64,000 nucleotides of DNA, taken from positions 1 to 64,000 of the forward strand of contig CAWIUB010000037.1 in NCBI GenBank assembly GCA_963839175.1. The letters run 5' to 3'. The notes under the pieces were generated by a model. The model searched no databases, was not told the DNA's origin, and saw only the letters and a program-made list of their open reading frames with translations. Positions 15,750 to 25,167 of the stretch are shown here, in pieces. Made by a program: the position numbers and the translations under genes. The DNA is from CAWIUB01 sp963839175. GTDB lineage: Bacteria; Actinomycetota; Actinomycetes; Mycobacteriales; Jatrophihabitantaceae. Each line of letters starts with the position of its first letter. Position 1 is the stretch's first letter.

Positions 15750-17141
15750 GTGGCTAGCGAGGAGTACCGCATCGAGAGGGACTCGATGGGTGAGGTCCGC
15801 GTCCCGGCACACGCCAAGTGGCGCGCGCAGACCCAGCGGGCGGTCGAGAACTTCCCGATCTCGGGACTGCCCATCGAGCGCGAGCTGATTGCCGGCCTGG
15901 CGCTCATCAAGGGCGCAAACGCCCGGGTGCGCGCTCAGCGCGGACTGCTCGACCCGGCCAAGGCCGACGCCATCGCCTCGGCTGCGACCGAGGTCGCGCG
16001 GGGCGACTGGGACGACCACTTCCCTATCGACGTGTACCAGACGGGCTCGGGCACGTCGTCGAACATGAACACCAACGAGGTGCTCGCGTCGCTCGCCGCG
16101 CAACGGCTCGGCTCGCCCGTGCACCCGAACGACGACGTGAACGACCCGCTGTCCAGCAACGACCAGTTCCCGTCGGCGATCCACCTGGCGGCCACCAAGG
16201 GCGTGGTCAGCGACCTCGCTCCGGCGTTAGAGCAGCTCGGTACGGCGCTGGCGGCCAAGGCCGAGGAGTTCGCGAGCGTCGTCAAGTCCGGGCGTACCCA
16301 TCTGATGGACGCGACGCCGGTGACCCTCGGGCAGGAGTTCGGCGGGTACGCGGCCCAGGTCCGGTACGGCGTCGAGCGGCTGCAGGCGGTGTTACCCCGC
16401 GTCGCAGAGCTGCCGCTCGGCGGCACCGCCGTGGGCACTGGCATCAACGCGCCGGCCGGTTTCGCCGCAGACGTAATCACCGTGCTGGCCACCGAGACCG
16501 GCCTGCCGCTGACCGAGGCGCGCAACCACTTCGAGGCGCAGGGCGCCATGGACGGGCTGGTCGAGCTGTCCGGCCAGCTGCGCACGATCGCCGTCGGACT
16601 GAATAAGATCGCCAACGACATCCGCTGGATGGGCTCCGGGCCGCGCACGGGTCTGACGGAGCTGTTCCTGCCGGACCTACAGCCCGGCTCGTCGATCATG
16701 CCCGGCAAGGTCAACCCGGTGCTCTGCGAGGCGGTCTGCCAGGTGGTCGCGCAGGTCGTCGGCAACGACGCTGCTGTCGGCTGGGGCGGTGCGAACGGCA
16801 ACTTCGAGCTGAACGTCATGCTGCCGGTGATCGCCCGCAATGTGCTCGAATCGATCCGGCTGTTGGCCAACGTGTCGCGGGTGTTCGCCGACCGGTGCGT
16901 CAGCGGGCTGATAGCCAACGTCGAGCGTTGCCGCGAGTACGCCGAGTCGTCGCCGTCGATCGTCACCCCGCTCAATCACTACGTGGGCTACGACGAGGCA
17001 GCCAAGATCGCCAAGCAGGCGCTGGCCGAACGCAAGACGATCCGCGAGGTCGTGATCGAGCGCGGCCACGTCCCGGGCGCGCTCAGCGAGGAGCAGCTAG
17101 ACAACGTGCTTGACGTCTTGTCGATGACCCGGCCGAGCTGA
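15750..17141 (+). CDS. fumC: Class II fumarate hydratase
   Basis: 463 residues. TCA-cycle enzyme interconverting fumarate and malate; iron-independent tetramer. Signature GSSIMPGKVNP and the substrate segments SGTSSNMNTNEVL and SGRTHLMDATPVTLGQEF are present, with catalytic His in THLMD. GAGGAG at 15738-15743 supports GTG 15750. It uses two UUA codons (PALEQL and AVLPRV), showing that UUA is tolerated in highly needed genes here. Confidence 0.96.
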   Translation: MASEEYRIERDSMGEVRVPAHAKWRAQTQRAVENFPISGLPIERELIAGLALIKGANARVRAQRGLLDPAKADAIASAATEVARGDWDDHFPIDVYQTGSGTSSNMNTNEVLASLAAQRLGSPVHPNDDVNDPLSSNDQFPSAIHLAATKGVVSDLAPALEQLGTALAAKAEEFASVVKSGRTHLMDATPVTLGQEFGGYAAQVRYGVERLQAVLPRVAELPLGGTAVGTGINAPAGFAADVITVLATETGLPLTEARNHFEAQGAMDGLVELSGQLRTIAVGLNKIANDIRWMGSGPRTGLTELFLPDLQPGSSIMPGKVNPVLCEAVCQVVAQVVGNDAAVGWGGANGNFELNVMLPVIARNVLESIRLLANVSRVFADRCVSGLIANVERCREYAESSPSIVTPLNHYVGYDEAAKIAKQALAERKTIREVVIERGHVPGALSEEQLDNVLDVLSMTRPS

Positions 17142-17143
17142 GC

Positions 17144-17301
17144 CTGAGACGCCACCTGTGAGCCGCCCGCCACGCCTGCGCGATGACCGGCGCGGGCACC
17201 ACCGGTCGAAGACCCTTTCGAACAGCATCCGCGATCAGCGTCCAGGTGTCCCGGTCTCCACGGTCCAGGGCGATCAACGCCCCAGCGTCGAGGATCCTCA
17301 C
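17144..17301 (-). pseudogene. Truncated PIN-domain toxin remnant
   Basis: From GTG 17301 the minus strand reads RILDAGALIALDRGDRDTW and then PVVPAPVIAQAWR, the first 45 residues of a VapC-like PIN domain with its first catalytic Asp. After about 17166 the sequence loses similarity and the frame runs on into the 3' end of fumC. The rest of the domain, with the other acidic residues, is missing, so it is very likely inactive. It is preceded by a small antitoxin-like frame. Confidence 0.6.
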
Positions 17302-17312
17302 GCAGCCGGGGC

Positions 17313-17432
17313 CTATCGCCGCGACCGAGCCGGCTTCCAGGCCGTGTGCTCCTCGGCCGCCGCGATGTCCTTGTCGCTGATCGGGCCGGCCTCAGCGGTG
17401 CTTCGAGCGAGGCTCGGTACGTCGCGGATCAT
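17313..17432 (-). CDS. Short antitoxin-like frame next to the PIN remnant
   Basis: 39 residues from ATG 17432, ending at TAG 17313, 12 bases before the PIN-remnant start. It contains PISDKDIAAAEEHTAWKPAR, the kind of C-terminal tail found in short antitoxins placed before such PIN genes. The small size and the broken partner suggest a relict. It lies downstream of vapC in the same direction. Confidence 0.35.
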   Translation of the reverse strand: MIRDVPSLARSTAEAGPISDKDIAAAEEHTAWKPARSRR

Positions 17433-17444
17433 CGAGTTCGCCGA

Positions 17445-17867
17445 TCACGCACCGTTCAGCCACGGGTCTATCAGCGTGATCCCGGTGTCCGCAAAGTCCT
17501 GTGCATTGCGAGTCGCCAAGGCCGCGTCGCGTGCTCCGCAGATAGCGGCGATCTGAGCGTCGAAGCCGTCAATCGGCGATCCCGAGCGGTCACGATGATC
17601 GACGATCGGGCCGTACTGCCTCGCAGCCGAAGCATCGAAGGGAAGCACCTGCTCCGCGAACGCAGCGAACACCTCCTGTGCTGCAGCCTCCAGAAGCGCC
17701 CGGCGCCGACCCTTGGGCAGCCGCGCGATGCCATAGCCGATCTCCGCGAGCGTGATCGCGGTCGTGCACAACTCCGTGGCGCTGCGACCGCGCACCCACG
17801 CTTCGACCACCGGTGAGGGCACTGGCCTCATCAGCTCTGAGACGACGTTCGTGTCGAGAACGATCAC
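17445..17867 (-). CDS. VapC/FitB-type PIN-domain toxin
   Basis: 140 residues. PIN-domain ribonuclease: first Asp in VLDTNVVSEL (residue 5), conserved Glu in LAEIGYGIARLP, then DAQIAAICGARDAALATRN with the C-terminal acidic residues and NAQDFADTGITLIDPW. This pattern is that of the FitB/VapC family, which cleaves tRNA or rRNA. ATG 17867 overlaps the antitoxin's stop (ATGA), the normal coupled arrangement. Confidence 0.9.
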   Translation of the reverse strand: MIVLDTNVVSELMRPVPSPVVEAWVRGRSATELCTTAITLAEIGYGIARLPKGRRRALLEAAAQEVFAAFAEQVLPFDASAARQYGPIVDHRDRSGSPIDGFDAQIAAICGARDAALATRNAQDFADTGITLIDPWLNGA

Positions 17868-18112
17868 ACTGACAGGTCAGCGGCGCGTGGCGGGGTCGCT
17901 CGGGACGGCAACTCCAGGTCCACCCCGCCAAGATCAGCGAAGCGGTCCAACAGCGCTGTGAACAGGTTGTCAGACTTACCCGGCTCCCTCACGGCATCGG
18001 TAAGGATGAGCCGGATCTCCGCCTCCATCGACCGGCCATGACGAGCCGCTCTGACCCGCAGACGGTCCCGCACCTCGTCATCAAGACCCCGGATGCTCAC
18101 GGCCGCCGCCAT
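17864..18112 (-). CDS. VapB/FitA-type antitoxin
   Basis: 82 residues. Ribbon-helix-helix N-terminus (VSIRGLDDEVRDRLRVRAAR, then GRSMEAEIRLILTDAV) as in FitA, followed by a toxin-binding tail. GGGAGGTG lies just before ATG 18112. A GTG three codons earlier falls inside that ribosome site. It should repress its own promoter; an imperfect palindrome lies 27 bases upstream. Confidence 0.88.
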   Translation of the reverse strand: MAAAVSIRGLDDEVRDRLRVRAARHGRSMEAEIRLILTDAVREPGKSDNLFTALLDRFADLGGVDLELPSRATPPRAADLSV

Positions 18113-18138
18113 ACCGATCACCTCCCACGTCTCAGATC

Positions 18139-18153
18139 GCTAGCAATGATAGC
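18139..18153 (-). promoter_or_regulatory. Probable FitA/VapB operator
   Basis: GCTAGCAATGATAGC is palindromic at 12 of 15 positions and contains a TATCAT box on the coding strand of the antitoxin, upstream of the Shine-Dalgarno sequence. Its place fits autoregulation by the ribbon-helix-helix antitoxin. Confidence 0.4.
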
Positions 18154-18294
18154 ATCGCCGCGTCGGAGCAACAAGGATTCTCCGAGCTGAGAAACTCTTC
18201 GCCTAGGCACCGGGTAAGTCAACGTCTCGGCGACGTCGGAGCACATTGCTGCGATGCCAAGGGGACCCTGCCGGCGAACCAGGCCGCAGCTGGC

Positions 18295-19620
18295 TCAGAG
18301 GGGCAGGTCTTCGAGCATCTCGGTGACCAGGGCGGCGATCGGTGAGCGTTCCGACCGCGTCAGCGTGACGTGGGCGAACAGCGGGTGGCCACGCAGCGCC
18401 TCGATCACCGCTGCCACGCCGTCGTGCCGACCGACGCGCAGGTTGTCGCGCTGCGCCACGTCGTGCGTGAGCACCACCCGCGACCCTGTGCCAATCCGCG
18501 AGAGCACCGTCAGCAGCACGTTGCGCTCGAGCGACTGTGCCTCGTCGACGATCACGAACGAGTCGTGCAGGGACCGGCCGCGGATGTGCGTCAACGGCAG
18601 CACCTCGATCAGGCCGCGGCCGAGCACCTCGTCCATGACGTCCTTGCTGATGAGCGCTCCGAGGGTGTCGAAGACCGCCTGCGCCCACGGCGTCATCTTC
18701 TCGTTCTCGCTGCCGGGCAGGTAACCGAGGTCCTGGCCGCCGACGGCGTAGAGCGGACGGAAGACCACAACCCGCTTGTGCGCCCGCCGTTCCAGGACGG
18801 CCTCGAGCCCGGCGCACAGGGCGAGCGCCGACTTGCCCGTCCCGGCCCGTCCGCCCATCGAAACGATGCCGATGTCGGCGTCGAGCAACAGATCGAGCGC
18901 GACGCGTTGCTCGGCAGATCGGCCGTGCAGCCCGAACGCCTCGCGGTCGCCGCGCACCAGCCGTAGCTGCTTGTCCGGCGTGACGCGGGCCAGCGCCGAC
19001 CCGCGCGCGGAGTGCACGACGAGGCCGGTGTGACACGGCAGGTCGACCGACAGCAGGTCGGGATGGTCGACGAGCGGCACCCGATCGCGTTCGTAGAGGC
19101 GGTCGACGAGATCGGTGGGCACGTCCAGCTCCACCATGCCGGTCCAGCCGGAGTCGACGGCCGGATGCACCTGATACTCGTCGGCGGCCAGGCCCACCGA
19201 CGCGGCCTTGACGCGCAGCGGCATGTCCTTGGTGACGAGGGTGACGTCGCGTCCCTCGGCGGCGAGGTTCAGCGCGACGGCCAGGATGCGCGAGTCGTTG
19301 CTGTCGAACCGGAAGCCGGCCGGCAGCCGGGACAGGTCCGTGTGGTTGAGCTCGACGTGCAGGCTGCCGCGGTCACCCACCGGAACCGGGGCGTCCAGGC
19401 GGCCATGGCGCACCCGCATGTCGTCGAGCGCCCGCAGCGTCTGCCGGGCGAACCACCCGAGCTCGGGGTGGTGGCGCTTGCCCTCCAGCTCGCTGATGAC
19501 CACCAGCGGCAACACGACCTCGTGCTCGGCAAACCGCCCCAGGGCCCCCGGGTCGGAGAGCAGGACGGACGTGTCGAGGACGAACGTGCGCACGGCGGTC
19601 GGATAGAGGGCAGCACTCAT
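18295..19620 (-). CDS. phoH2: PIN-PhoH fusion protein (PhoH2)
   Basis: 441 residues. N-terminal PIN domain (FVLDTSVLLSDP ... DSNDSRILAVALNLA ... VTLVTKDMPLRVKA) followed by a PhoH helicase-like ATPase with Walker A GGRAGTGKSALAL, the NEKMTPWAQAVFDTL segment and Walker B SFVIVDEAQSLER. PhoH2 proteins couple RNA unwinding to RNase activity (shown for mycobacterial and other PhoH2). It lies near fumC and glpX as in M. tuberculosis. Start ATG 19620. No separate PhoAT antitoxin gene is seen upstream. Confidence 0.93.
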   Translation of the reverse strand: MSAALYPTAVRTFVLDTSVLLSDPGALGRFAEHEVVLPLVVISELEGKRHHPELGWFARQTLRALDDMRVRHGRLDAPVPVGDRGSLHVELNHTDLSRLPAGFRFDSNDSRILAVALNLAAEGRDVTLVTKDMPLRVKAASVGLAADEYQVHPAVDSGWTGMVELDVPTDLVDRLYERDRVPLVDHPDLLSVDLPCHTGLVVHSARGSALARVTPDKQLRLVRGDREAFGLHGRSAEQRVALDLLLDADIGIVSMGGRAGTGKSALALCAGLEAVLERRAHKRVVVFRPLYAVGGQDLGYLPGSENEKMTPWAQAVFDTLGALISKDVMDEVLGRGLIEVLPLTHIRGRSLHDSFVIVDEAQSLERNVLLTVLSRIGTGSRVVLTHDVAQRDNLRVGRHDGVAAVIEALRGHPLFAHVTLTRSERSPIAALVTEMLEDLPL

Positions 19621-19852
19621 CGGAACGCTCCTACAGGGATTGGCGACATCGACGGTGACGCATGACGGGTGGATCCGGATGCCCCGCCGGTAGGCCGGCT
19701 GCCGGGACTGATCCGGTCCCCCAGCTGGTCGTTACCACCACCGTGCGGGACCTCCCCAGTGGTCGAACTGCTCGTGCCAGAACCACCAGTGCGGACGGTA
19801 CGGCTTCACTGTCTCATAGCCGGGGCGCCACGCGGTTACGGCTGTGGAAACG

Positions 19853-20620
19853 CTACCCGCCGTAACGGCGCTGGCGCATGCCGTAGTCGCGCAACGCTCG
19901 CAGGAAGTCGATCTTGCGGAAGTCCGGCCACAGCGCGTCGCAGAAGTAGTACTCCGAATGGGCCGACTGCCAGAGCAGGAATCCGGACAGCCGCTGTTCA
20001 CCGGACGTGCGGATTACCAGATCCGGGTCGGGTTGGCCCCGCGTATATAGGTGCTCGGCGATCAGGTCTACGTCGAGGATCTCGGCCAGCCGTTCGATGG
20101 AGGTGCCCGCGTCGGCGTGCTCGTGCAGCAGCGACCGCACGGCGTCGGCGATCTCGCGGCGCCCCCCGTACCCCACGGCGATGTTCACCATCAGGCCGTC
20201 CCGCCCAGCGGTTACCTCCGCAGCGGCTTTGAGCGCGTTCGCCGTCGGCTCGGGCAGCAGGTCGAGCGCACCGACCGGGGTGATCCGCCACCGCTTGGCG
20301 GGGGCCGAAAGCTCTTCAGCGACGCCTTCGATGATGCGCAGCAGCGGCTCGAGCTCGTCGGCCGGGCGGCTGAGGTTGTCGGTGGACAGCAGCCACAGGG
20401 TGACGTGCTCGACTCCCGCCTCGGTGCACCAGTCGAGCAGGTCGGCGATGCGCTGGGCGCCGGCGAGGTGTCCCTCGTTGACGTCGGCGAACCCCGCGGC
20501 ACGCGCCCACCGGCGGTTGCCGTCCAGCATGACGGCCACATGCCTGGGAACCGGGCGCCCGGCAAGCGAGGCACGCAACCGCCGCTCATAGACCGAGTAC
20601 ACGGCGCGGCGAAGCCCCAC
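19853..20620 (-). CDS. Short-chain Z-prenyl diphosphate synthase (UppS family)
   Basis: 255 residues. Cis-prenyltransferase: HVAVMLDGNRRWARAAGF with the catalytic Asp, GHLAGAQRIADLLDW, VTLWLLSTDNLSRP, VNIAVGYGGRREIADA and DLVIRTSGEQRLSGFLLWQS. The position resembles Rv1086, which makes Z,E-farnesyl diphosphate, rather than the decaprenyl synthase beside recO/era. Product chain length cannot be read from sequence alone. Start GTG 20620. 232 bases between it and phoH2 hold no supported gene. Confidence 0.9.
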   Translation of the reverse strand: MGLRRAVYSVYERRLRASLAGRPVPRHVAVMLDGNRRWARAAGFADVNEGHLAGAQRIADLLDWCTEAGVEHVTLWLLSTDNLSRPADELEPLLRIIEGVAEELSAPAKRWRITPVGALDLLPEPTANALKAAAEVTAGRDGLMVNIAVGYGGRREIADAVRSLLHEHADAGTSIERLAEILDVDLIAEHLYTRGQPDPDLVIRTSGEQRLSGFLLWQSAHSEYYFCDALWPDFRKIDFLRALRDYGMRQRRYGG

Positions 20621-20705
20621 AACAGGGCAGCTTAGTCCCCCGAATAGCTCCTAGCCGGGTTCGGGAATAGCCCGGGCTTGGCAGCACGTTACGTGATGTG
20701 CAAGC

Positions 20706-20721
20706 ATGTAATTATGTAATT
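20706..20721 (+). promoter_or_regulatory. AT-rich direct repeat before the RHH-like gene
   Basis: ATGTAATT occurs twice in tandem (20706-20713, 20714-20721), directly before the GGAGGT ribosome site at 20723-20728. The stretch is strikingly AT-rich for this genome and partly palindromic. It is a candidate operator for the protein at 20734. Confidence 0.4.
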
Positions 20722-20733
20722 TGGAGGTTGAAC

Positions 20734-21383
20734 ATGGATACGTTCAGCAGAACGCACGGCGAGCGGCGTTCCCGCTCCGCAGGTCGCGGGCGAGGCTTCG
20801 AGCCCGGCGAGCACGGCCACCGGGGACACCGACACGGCTTCGGTCGCGGACGTGGCTTCGGCCGGCCCGGTGGTTGGCAACAGGCCGATCTGCCGCCCGC
20901 TGACGACGCGGCGGCCTGGCTTGCCGGCCGGCTGCCAGAGGGCTGGTTCACCGGCGACCCTAGCGTGACCGTCGATCGCGAGGAGATCACCGTTACCGGT
21001 GAGCTGCCGGCGCCCGCCTCGGGCGACGAGGCCACCGCGGAGGGGCGGATCAGCCGCTTCCGTGAGGAGACCCGCGGGCAGCGGATGCAGATCGCGGACG
21101 AGGCCGAGGCCCGCTACGGGCGCAAGGTTGCCTGGGGCGCCTCGATCGGCGACACCCGGGTGATCTTCACCCACCTGTCGGTGCCGGTCATGACCCGGCT
21201 GCGGCAGCAGGAACGTCAGGTGCTCGACACGTTGGTCGACGCGGGCGTAGCCCGCTCGCGCTCAGAGGCGCTGAGCTGGTGCGTCAAGCTGGTCGGCGAG
21301 CACACCGACGAGTGGCTGGCCAGCCTGCGCAATGCGATGGGCGAGGTCGACAAGCTGCGGGCGGAGGGCCCCGGGGTCGGCGA

Positions 21384-21387
<4 letters not shown>
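20734..21387 (+). CDS. Putative ribbon-helix-helix-like regulator with Gly/Arg-rich N-terminus
   Basis: 217 residues from ATG 20734. The first 45 residues are rich in Arg, Gly and His (HRGHRHGFGRGRGFGRPGG). The centre has a region with PEGWFTGDPSVTVDREEITV. The C-terminal third, RLRQQERQVLDTLVDAGVAR followed by SRSEALSWCVKLVGEH, resembles the two helices of CopG/ribbon-helix-helix DNA-binding domains. An AT-rich tandem motif precedes the gene. Convergent with and overlapping by 4 bases the thioredoxin-domain gene. The family is not named that I know; a transcription regulator is inferred. Confidence 0.55.
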
Positions 21388-23360
<1,973 letters not shown>

Positions 23361-23501
23361 GTGGCCAACGCTAGCCCGGCAGCCGACGTGCCGAACCTTC
23401 GATCTGTCGTCAGTCCCCGGAACGGGGCCATGACTATCGAGGCCAACGTGTCGTCCACCAGTCGCCGCGCGAGCGTATGTCTATGCCTCTATTGTGTGCG
23501 C

Positions 23502-24197
23502 ATGTCATCGCCTCGGTCGCGCGCCAGGAGAGCCGCGCTGATCCCGCTGTCAATCCCAGTCGCCATCTTCTGTACTGCGCAGTTGCTGGTGGCATGCTCA
23601 TCAGGAGGGACTTCCAAGACTGCTGCAGAGTCAACCGGCGCGAGCGCGTCGCTCGTCGCCAATCCCGCAGGCTCACTGACATCAACTGACTCCAGCCAAA
23701 GCAGCGTGATTGACCAATCCACGGATTCCGGCAACACGGAGTCCTCCAGTGCGCCAGCCGTCCTCCGCAGTGGGGACACGGGTCGACCTCTTACCCTTTC
23801 GGACGTATTCAAATCAACCGACGGTTGGCGGGACGATAGGTTTGACATTGCGAACCGCTCGAGCCTTTCCGGTATAGGCACGGAGGTCACGGCCTGCTAT
23901 CAGGATGGGGCGGCAACCTTGGAGTTACGGCTAGCCGGAGAGTTCAACCGCCTAAGGATGAATATCGGTCAAGCAAATACGTCGGGTAGTTCAGACCAAA
24001 CGTTAATTGCAGAGGTCGTCTCGAACGGAAAGCAGATCGATAGTCGCCACATACCCTTCAACACCATTCAGCCTTTCGACGAGGTCGTGTCGGGAGCAAA
24101 CGCGCTAATCATCCGCGTGTATTTGGACCAGACGGAGTGTAGTAAGTCTTCCACGCCTAGCGTCATCGCGGTCGTACAGGGGTTAGTCGTGTCCTAA
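23502..24197 (+). CDS. Exported lipoprotein with C-terminal beta-sandwich-like domain
   Basis: 231 residues. Signal peptide with basic start (SPRSRARRAALIP), hydrophobic core and lipobox LVAC at about residues 29-32, so lipid-anchored outside the membrane. A Ser/Thr-rich linker follows (residues 35-85), then a domain of about 140 residues containing RFDIANRSSLSGIGTEVTAC and IIRVYLDQTECS; the overall pattern is like NPCBM/NEW2-type carbohydrate-associated modules, and two cysteines could pair. Base composition and codon use differ from the neighbours, with three UUA codons. Its TAA overlaps the next start (TAATG). Function unknown. Confidence 0.65.
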   Translation: MSSPRSRARRAALIPLSIPVAIFCTAQLLVACSSGGTSKTAAESTGASASLVANPAGSLTSTDSSQSSVIDQSTDSGNTESSSAPAVLRSGDTGRPLTLSDVFKSTDGWRDDRFDIANRSSLSGIGTEVTACYQDGAATLELRLAGEFNRLRMNIGQANTSGSSDQTLIAEVVSNGKQIDSRHIPFNTIQPFDEVVSGANALIIRVYLDQTECSKSSTPSVIAVVQGLVVS

Positions 24198-25027
24198 TGA
24201 CACATGCCAGCGCGCCTCAGGGTCACAAGGAACCTGCACGGCCACCGATCCACGAACGGTCAAGGTTCAAGTCGGCTGGGCTGATCGTTGGTATCGTGGC
24301 TGGAGTGGTTTCTCTCCTCGGTGGCGTACTCGCGATCGTGTGGCACTACTCCTCCACGGGAAACACGTCGCCGGCCAGTGAATCGACAGGTGGCGTATTG
24401 GCAAGCAGGACACTTGGCAGTCGATCCGGCAGCGAAGTGAGCCCCGTGTCGATCGGTGCATGCCTCTCTGGTAGTGGCATCGCAGTGCCATGCGACGCAG
24501 TGCACCGATTCGAGGTCGCCTCCGAGGCAGGCTCACCGTGCATGAACTCTGCGCTCATTTCCTACCTGGGGGGTGATCCGGCGCTTGACGTCATCTTAGT
24601 CAACGCGGAGACACATGTCGTCGGTCCTAATGCCTCGGCATGCGTCTTGTCGTCAGTCGACAACCACGATCGGACCGGGTCCGTCAAGGACGTCCTCACG
24701 ACGCCGGACGGTGATCAGTGGAGGCGTTGCATCGACGATCGGTTACAAAGGAAAGACGTGCCGTGCAGTGTTCCGCACACCGGCGAGTACGTGGGCTTCT
24801 CCGCAGGCTCCGCTCCAAACGTAGCCGCCTGTGAGATCGCCGCTGAGAAGTACATGGCTACAACGATGCCCCAAGTGTCCGGGCAACTGGATATCTCCGC
24901 ACTTCGGACGGTGAACGTCAACGATGACTTACCGCGATGCCTTATTAGCGTTCGAGGCGACAACGTGTTGACAAGTTCACTCCGAAGAATCGGCGCAAAG
25001 GCACTTCCCCTTGAGGCTTCCAATTAG
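24197..25027 (+). CDS. Membrane-anchored protein with septum-formation-like repeats
   Basis: 276 residues. Short cytoplasmic N-terminus, one membrane segment (AGLIVGIVAGVVSLLGGVLA, residues about 28-47) and an extracellular part with two Septum_form-like motifs, VPCDAVHRFEV and VPCSVPHTGEYVG, together with further cysteines likely paired. Such domains occur in actinobacterial surface proteins. Co-transcribed with the lipoprotein before it. It also contains three UUA codons and atypical composition. The last 14 bases belong to the first copy of a 25-base tandem repeat that includes its stop codon. Confidence 0.6.
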   Translation: MTHASAPQGHKEPARPPIHERSRFKSAGLIVGIVAGVVSLLGGVLAIVWHYSSTGNTSPASESTGGVLASRTLGSRSGSEVSPVSIGACLSGSGIAVPCDAVHRFEVASEAGSPCMNSALISYLGGDPALDVILVNAETHVVGPNASACVLSSVDNHDRTGSVKDVLTTPDGDQWRRCIDDRLQRKDVPCSVPHTGEYVGFSAGSAPNVAACEIAAEKYMATTMPQVSGQLDISALRTVNVNDDLPRCLISVRGDNVLTSSLRRIGAKALPLEASN

Positions 25028-25063
25028 CGGTCGATGTCAGGCTTCCAATTAGCGGTCGATGTC
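25014..25063 (+). repeat. 25-base perfect tandem duplication
   Basis: The 25-base unit beginning AGGCTTCCAATTAGCGG at 25014-25038 is repeated exactly at 25039-25063. The first copy holds the stop codon of the preceding gene. From here to 25167 I see no gene. Confidence 0.9.
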
Positions 25064-25167
25064 GCGCCGGCTTCCCCCTCCTTCTCGGCGGATCCACGAT
25101 CCAGCGTGCCGATTCGTCCACCGTCGGACAGGAGGGCGGTGGCCCGCGCATCTGGCAGGGTGATTGC

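Noticed and set aside
19732..19852. Trp-rich frame downstream of the prenyl transferase (HWWFWHEQFDHWGG)
   Set aside because: No start codon of any usual kind in frame and no ribosome site; probably chance in GC-rich sequence.
23502..25027. bldA-like developmental control through UUA codons
   Set aside because: UUA codons also occur in fumC, xseA, the FUSC gene, aminopeptidase P and the VWA gene here, so they are not confined to special genes.
25064..25167. Minus-strand frame reading ITLPDARATALLSDGGR between the tandem repeat and the ISAs1 end
   Set aside because: Its first part is inside the IS end, it has no start and no recognisable family; treated as noncoding.
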